NCBI GenBank assembly: GCA_007120565.1
Contig: SKNK01000492.1
Location: forward strand, 1 to 8,075
DNA from: Nitriliruptoraceae bacterium
GTDB lineage: Bacteria; Actinomycetota; Nitriliruptoria; Nitriliruptorales; Nitriliruptoraceae
Length of the DNA stretch: 8,075 bases
Reading direction: 5' to 3'
A model generated the notes under the pieces. The model searched no databases, was not told the DNA's origin, and saw nothing but the letters and a program-made list of their open reading frames with translations. This document shows positions 5,823-8,075 of the stretch, in pieces (position 1 is the first letter of the stretch; each line of letters starts with the position of its first letter). A program made the translations under genes and the position numbers.

Positions 5823-6272
5823 GTGTGGTCGGTCTCCTCCATCGAGGCTCGTGGCCCGGCCAGCGAGAAGCCCGATGCGTCACCGCAGGATCTTCTCGAG
5901 CGTTCGTTCGTGTCGAGCAGCGTGATCGTGGACGATGAACCCCATCAGCTGGTCAACGGCCCGCTGTCGGTGAGGTTCGGTGGCGACGACACCGATGGCA
6001 TCTCCATCGGCTGGGAGGCCGGCTGCAACACGTCTGGAGATCAGTTCGAGGTCACGGCCGACCGGATCGAACCGCACCGGTCACCGGACGGAGTACCGGC
6101 GTTCGGAGCCACCGAGAAGGGTTGCGAGCAGCATCTCCACGAGCAGGATGAGTGGTTGGCCGACGTGTTCGCTGAGGAGCCGACGTGGGAGCTCGATGAC
6201 GACGCCCTGGTCCTCACCACCGAGTCGGCCGAGTTCGTTCTCGACGAGGCGCCGCGTGGCGGCTCCCGGTAA
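5823..6272 (+). CDS. META-domain (HslJ-like, DUF306) protein, start uncertain
   Basis: The protein contains one META domain, at about residues 27-143 of 149 when numbered from GTG 5823. Recognisable elements are the opening strand ERSFVSSSV, then PLSVRFGGDD, and the core WEAGCNTSGDQFEV at 64-77. These are followed by ATEKGCEQHLHEQDEWLADVF at 96-116, then LDDDALVLTTESAEFVL. The two Cys of AGCNT and KGC are the conserved pair of the family. META proteins such as E. coli HslJ are usually secreted or lipid-anchored and of poorly known role, some linked to heat or antibiotic tolerance. Here no signal peptide or lipobox is visible upstream. The frame is open back to 5622, overlapping the divergent reductase gene, but that part is arginine-rich and unlike the family. 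GTG 5823 lacks a clear ribosome binding site; GTG 5697, with AGGTAG upstream, is an alternative. Confidence 0.72.
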   Translation: MWSVSSIEARGPASEKPDASPQDLLERSFVSSSVIVDDEPHQLVNGPLSVRFGGDDTDGISIGWEAGCNTSGDQFEVTADRIEPHRSPDGVPAFGATEKGCEQHLHEQDEWLADVFAEEPTWELDDDALVLTTESAEFVLDEAPRGGSR

Positions 6273-6500
6273 CGGCTGTCCGTGCTCCAGGCAAAGCCAG
6301 TTGCGACCACCATCTCGCGGGCGTCAGGCGAATCGATCGCCAGCGGACCTACCCATCGGCCCGCGCGACATCCGTGATGATGTGCGGGCTGCGTCAGCCA
6401 CCCATGCGCACATAGCGTGCTCGTGCACGGGCGCCCCCGTGGTGGCTCGGGAAGGACGGTTGTCCTGTGGATCAAGCGCCTGCCTGTCGTGCCTGAGGGG

Positions 6501-6506
6501 TACGCT
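6501..6506 (+). promoter_or_regulatory. Probable -10 element giving a leaderless antitoxin message
   Basis: TACGCT fits the actinobacterial TANNNT -10 pattern and ends 6 nt before the A of the ATG at 6513, so transcription would begin at or next to the start codon. The nearest purine-rich sequence, GAGGGG at 6495-6500, is 12 nt from the ATG and a poor ribosome binding site, which supports a leaderless message. The 6273-6500 gap otherwise shows nothing I can support. Confidence 0.45.
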
Positions 6507-6512
6507 CGGCGT

Positions 6513-6758
6513 ATGACGGATCACACGCAGTCGTTGCTTCGCGAGGCACTTTCTCTCTCCGAGGAGGAGCGTGCCGACCTGGTCGCCGAGCTCCTGATCA
6601 GCCTTGAGGGACCGAGCCTGGAGGACGCGGCGACCGTTGAGCAAGCGTGGGCCGAAGAGCTCGAGCGACGAGCGCGCAACGCTCTCGCCGGCGAAGCACA
6701 TGGTCAGGAGTGGAGCCAGGTCCGTGACCGTGTCGGCCGGGCGTTGACGGACGGGTGA
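6513..6758 (+). CDS. Addiction-module antitoxin (PF09720 type)
   Basis: This 81-residue acidic, mostly helical protein matches the short antitoxin family paired with ParE/RelE toxins. Its features are LREALSLSEEERADLVAELL at residues 9-28, then SLEGPSLEDAATVEQAWAEE, the arginine-rich helix ELERRARNALAGE, and the closing EWSQVRDRVGRAL. In the family, the N-terminal half mediates dimerisation or DNA contact and the C-terminal helix wraps the toxin. The stop codon overlaps the start of the toxin gene by four bases (GTGA at 6755-6758), the usual translational coupling in such operons. The antitoxin looks intact while its toxin is interrupted, so it may now be an orphan. Starts further upstream in the same frame (from 6417) give arginine-rich sequence outside the family and were rejected. 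Confidence 0.88.
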   Translation: MTDHTQSLLREALSLSEEERADLVAELLISLEGPSLEDAATVEQAWAEELERRARNALAGEAHGQEWSQVRDRVGRALTDG

Positions 6759-7072
6759 GCCGCCCGGTCTTCTTCGGGCCGGAGGCATCGGCCGAGTTCC
6801 AAGAGGCCGCCCTCTGGTAGGAAGCTCAGCGACCTGGCCTGGGGTTGGCATTCCTCGCCGCTGTCGATCGGACCGTCGAACACCTCTCAGCTTGGCCGGA
6901 AACTGGAACGGTGGTTCCCGGCATCTCTGGGCCTCTCTCGGTGCGCAAGCTGACCGTGTCCCGCTTCCCCTACTACCTGGCGTACGTGGCCGCAGCGGAC
7001 ACCATACGAGTCTTGGCGGTTGCGCACGATCGCCGACGACCTGGCTACTGGAAGCCGCGCACCAAGCCGTGA
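6755..7072 (+). pseudogene. ParE/RelE-type toxin interrupted by an in-frame amber codon
   Basis: Read from GTG 6755, the frame gives SRPVFFGPEASAEFQEAALW, then TAG at 6818-6820, then EAQRPGLGLAFLAAVDRTVE, and continues without another stop to 7070-7072. Family members have W-Y-E at this point, so TAG stands where TAT or TAC is expected and a single base change explains it. The remainder is a normal ParE/RelE toxin: AWPETGTVVPG, then RKLTVSRFPYYLAYVAAADTI, and the closing VLAVAHDRRRPGYW. Full length would be about 105 residues. The downstream part could start again at TTG 6845, but that product lacks the first strand and helices and is unlikely to be active. These toxins normally cleave mRNA or poison gyrase. 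Loss of the toxin with the antitoxin kept is a common decay route; a sequencing error is the main alternative. Confidence 0.85.
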
Positions 7073-7415
7073 CTGCGGGCGCCGGCGCGAGCACGGTCGA
7101 ACGCCCATAGCCGTGGTCGCTACGTACGCGGGACGATCTTTGAGCGAGCTGGGGTGCTTCCGTCTCCGGTGGTGAGAAGGGCGCGAACGGTGACGCTGGC
7201 CGGGGGCGCCACCACGACGCCCCCGACGGGCCGGTCGGCTCGGTCGGCTCCCTGACGGGTCGCAGACGGAGAAGCCCTGGTGGCTGCCAGGGATGTGTCC
7301 GTCGCCTCCGAACAACCCCGCCCCGTACCACTTCGCTGGAGACGAACTGCCGCTTCCGCCCCATCCCCGCGATCTACCCAGATAGGGTCCATCTCACCAA
7401 CGCTGACAGCCGGAC
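7073..7415. other. Gene-free stretch between the toxin relic and acetoacetyl-CoA synthetase
   Basis: The 343 bp separate two converging transcription units. Open frames exist on both strands (for example minus 7120-7419) but are Arg-, Pro- and Ser-rich with no family resemblance or ribosome binding site, so I treat them as noncoding. It contains the hairpin at 7201-7225 and a short tandem duplication of CGGTCGGCT at 7232-7249. I see no tRNA, attachment site or transposase remnant. Confidence 0.5.
7201..7225. terminator. Strong GC hairpin between convergent genes
   Basis: CGGGGGCG and CGCCCCCG form a perfect 8-bp, all-G/C stem around a 9-nt loop. It lies 128 bp after the toxin stop codon and 190 bp beyond the stop codon of the minus-strand acetoacetyl-CoA synthetase, so it could serve as a shared terminator. 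No T-tract follows on either strand. Confidence 0.45.
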
Positions 7416-8075
7416 TCACCGCGACGCGAGTTCGACGAACGGGTCCAGCGCGTCGGGGTCAGCCATGGCGCCGGGGTTGGCGACGCGCTCCAGCGGCTCG
7501 CCCTCCAGCAGCCGCTTGACCGGGACCTCCATCTTCTTGCCGGAGATGGTCCGCGGCACGACCGGGATGACGTGGAGCTCGTCCGGGACATGACGTGGGG
7601 ACAGCTCCGCACGGACCGTCGCGGCGATCTGGCGGCGCAGATCGTCGTCGGCCACCTCGGCGTCGGCGACCTGGACGAACAGCACGAGCCGGCCGGCCTC
7701 GTCGTCCGGGTCGTGGAGGTGGACCACCAGCGAGTCGGCGACCGCGTCCAACCCCTCGACCGCCGAGTAGAACTCCGCGGTGCCCATCCGCACGCCCCCG
7801 CGGTTGAGGGTCGCGTCGGACCGCCCGGTGATCACGCAGCTGCCGCGGTCGGTGAACTGGATCCAGTCACCGTGGCGCCAAACGCCGGGGAAGTCCTCGA
7901 AGTACGCCGCCCGGTAGCGGGACCCGTCCGCGTCGTTCCAGAACCCGACCGGCATCGACGGCATCGGTGCGGTGATGACCAGTTCGCCCCGTTCGCCGAC
8001 CACCGGGTTGCCGGCCGGGTCGTAGGCCTCGACCTTGGCGCCGAGGCAGCGGCAGGCGATCTCTCCCGCGCGTAC
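7416..8075 (-). CDS. aacS: Acetoacetyl-CoA synthetase, C-terminal part (runs off right edge)
   Basis: These are the last 219 residues of an acetoacetate-CoA ligase of the acyl-adenylate (ANL) superfamily. The enzyme activates acetoacetate with ATP and CoA to acetoacetyl-CoA, feeding ketone-body or polyhydroxybutyrate breakdown and lipid synthesis in the cytosol. The visible sequence opens VRAGEIACRCLGAKVEAYD, followed by GELVITAPMPSMPVGFWND and the AacS-characteristic RAAYFEDFPGVWRHGDW. Next come the hinge and C-domain motif GRSDATLNRGGVRMGTAEFY, ELSPRHVPDEL, and the catalytic-lysine motif RTISGKKMEVPVKRLLEG. The pattern FPGVWRHGDW plus NRGGVRMGTAEFY separates it from acetyl-CoA synthetase. 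Full-length members have about 650 residues, so two thirds lie beyond the window. The stop is TGA at 7416-7418. No partner gene is visible in the window. Confidence 0.93.
   Translation of the reverse strand, partial: VRAGEIACRCLGAKVEAYDPAGNPVVGERGELVITAPMPSMPVGFWNDADGSRYRAAYFEDFPGVWRHGDWIQFTDRGSCVITGRSDATLNRGGVRMGTAEFYSAVEGLDAVADSLVVHLHDPDDEAGRLVLFVQVADAEVADDDLRRQIAATVRAELSPRHVPDELHVIPVVPRTISGKKMEVPVKRLLEGEPLERVANPGAMADPDALDPFVELASR

Noticed and set aside
6409..6432. Short CGTGC-TCGT-GCACG stem-loop upstream of the antitoxin gene
   Set aside because: A 5-bp stem of this kind is expected by chance in GC-rich DNA, and it is about 90 bp from the gene.
7232..7250. Two tandem copies of CGGTCGGCT
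   Set aside because: Only two short copies in noncoding GC-rich sequence; not enough for a repeat array or regulatory site.
6324..7364. 346-codon open frame on the minus strand across the toxin-antitoxin region
   Set aside because: It overlaps the clear antitoxin and toxin sequences and encodes Arg/Pro/Ser-rich sequence without recognisable domains.
1..8075. tRNA genes, CRISPR arrays, transposases, integrases and phage genes
   Set aside because: I looked for tRNA T-arm motifs, regularly spaced repeats and recognisable mobile-element proteins on both strands and found none that I could support.

Overview
The window is high-GC DNA in which the coding regions have G/C-rich third codon positions and GTG starts are frequent. 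The gene content fits Actinomycetota: an actinobacterial-style S9 oligopeptidase, a META-domain protein, a RibD-C reductase, an acetoacetyl-CoA synthetase and a TANNNT-type leaderless promoter. I cannot name a genus. There are no rRNA or tRNA genes, no CRISPR array and no intact mobile element. It looks like ordinary chromosome with several patches of gene decay.

Layout. The left edge holds the N-terminal 87 residues of an oligopeptidase B-like peptidase on the minus strand, divergent from a 109-residue three-helix membrane protein (450-779, plus). An alpha/beta hydrolase (986-1849, minus) and a TetR-family regulator (1965-2615, plus) are divergently transcribed around a 16-bp palindrome, a self-contained repressor/target pair. 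Between tetR and the next intact gene (2616-3056) lie two broken pieces: a minus-strand fragment carrying a methyltransferase SAM-binding motif, and a plus-strand small gene that lacks a normal start codon and is frameshifted. A complete PoxB-type pyruvate:quinone oxidoreductase follows. Its alignment-predicted start is an ATC codon behind a good ribosome binding site, and the only conventional start lies 34 codons further upstream. A hairpin separates it from a convergent RibD-C/dihydrofolate-reductase-like gene (5011-5652, minus). Next come a META (HslJ-like) domain protein (5823-6272, plus) and a type II toxin-antitoxin pair in which the antitoxin is intact (6513-6758) and the ParE/RelE toxin is interrupted by an amber codon at codon 22. 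A gene-poor stretch with a strong hairpin leads to the C-terminal third of acetoacetyl-CoA synthetase (7416-8075, minus), which runs off the right edge.

How the genes relate. The only clear functional unit is hydrolase plus TetR regulator. PoxB (pyruvate to acetate) and acetoacetyl-CoA synthetase both serve two- and four-carbon acid metabolism but are not in one operon. I see no undescribed defence or biosynthetic system. The most notable signals are the nonsense-interrupted toxin beside an intact antitoxin, the non-canonical start of poxB, and the decayed stretch between tetR and poxB.
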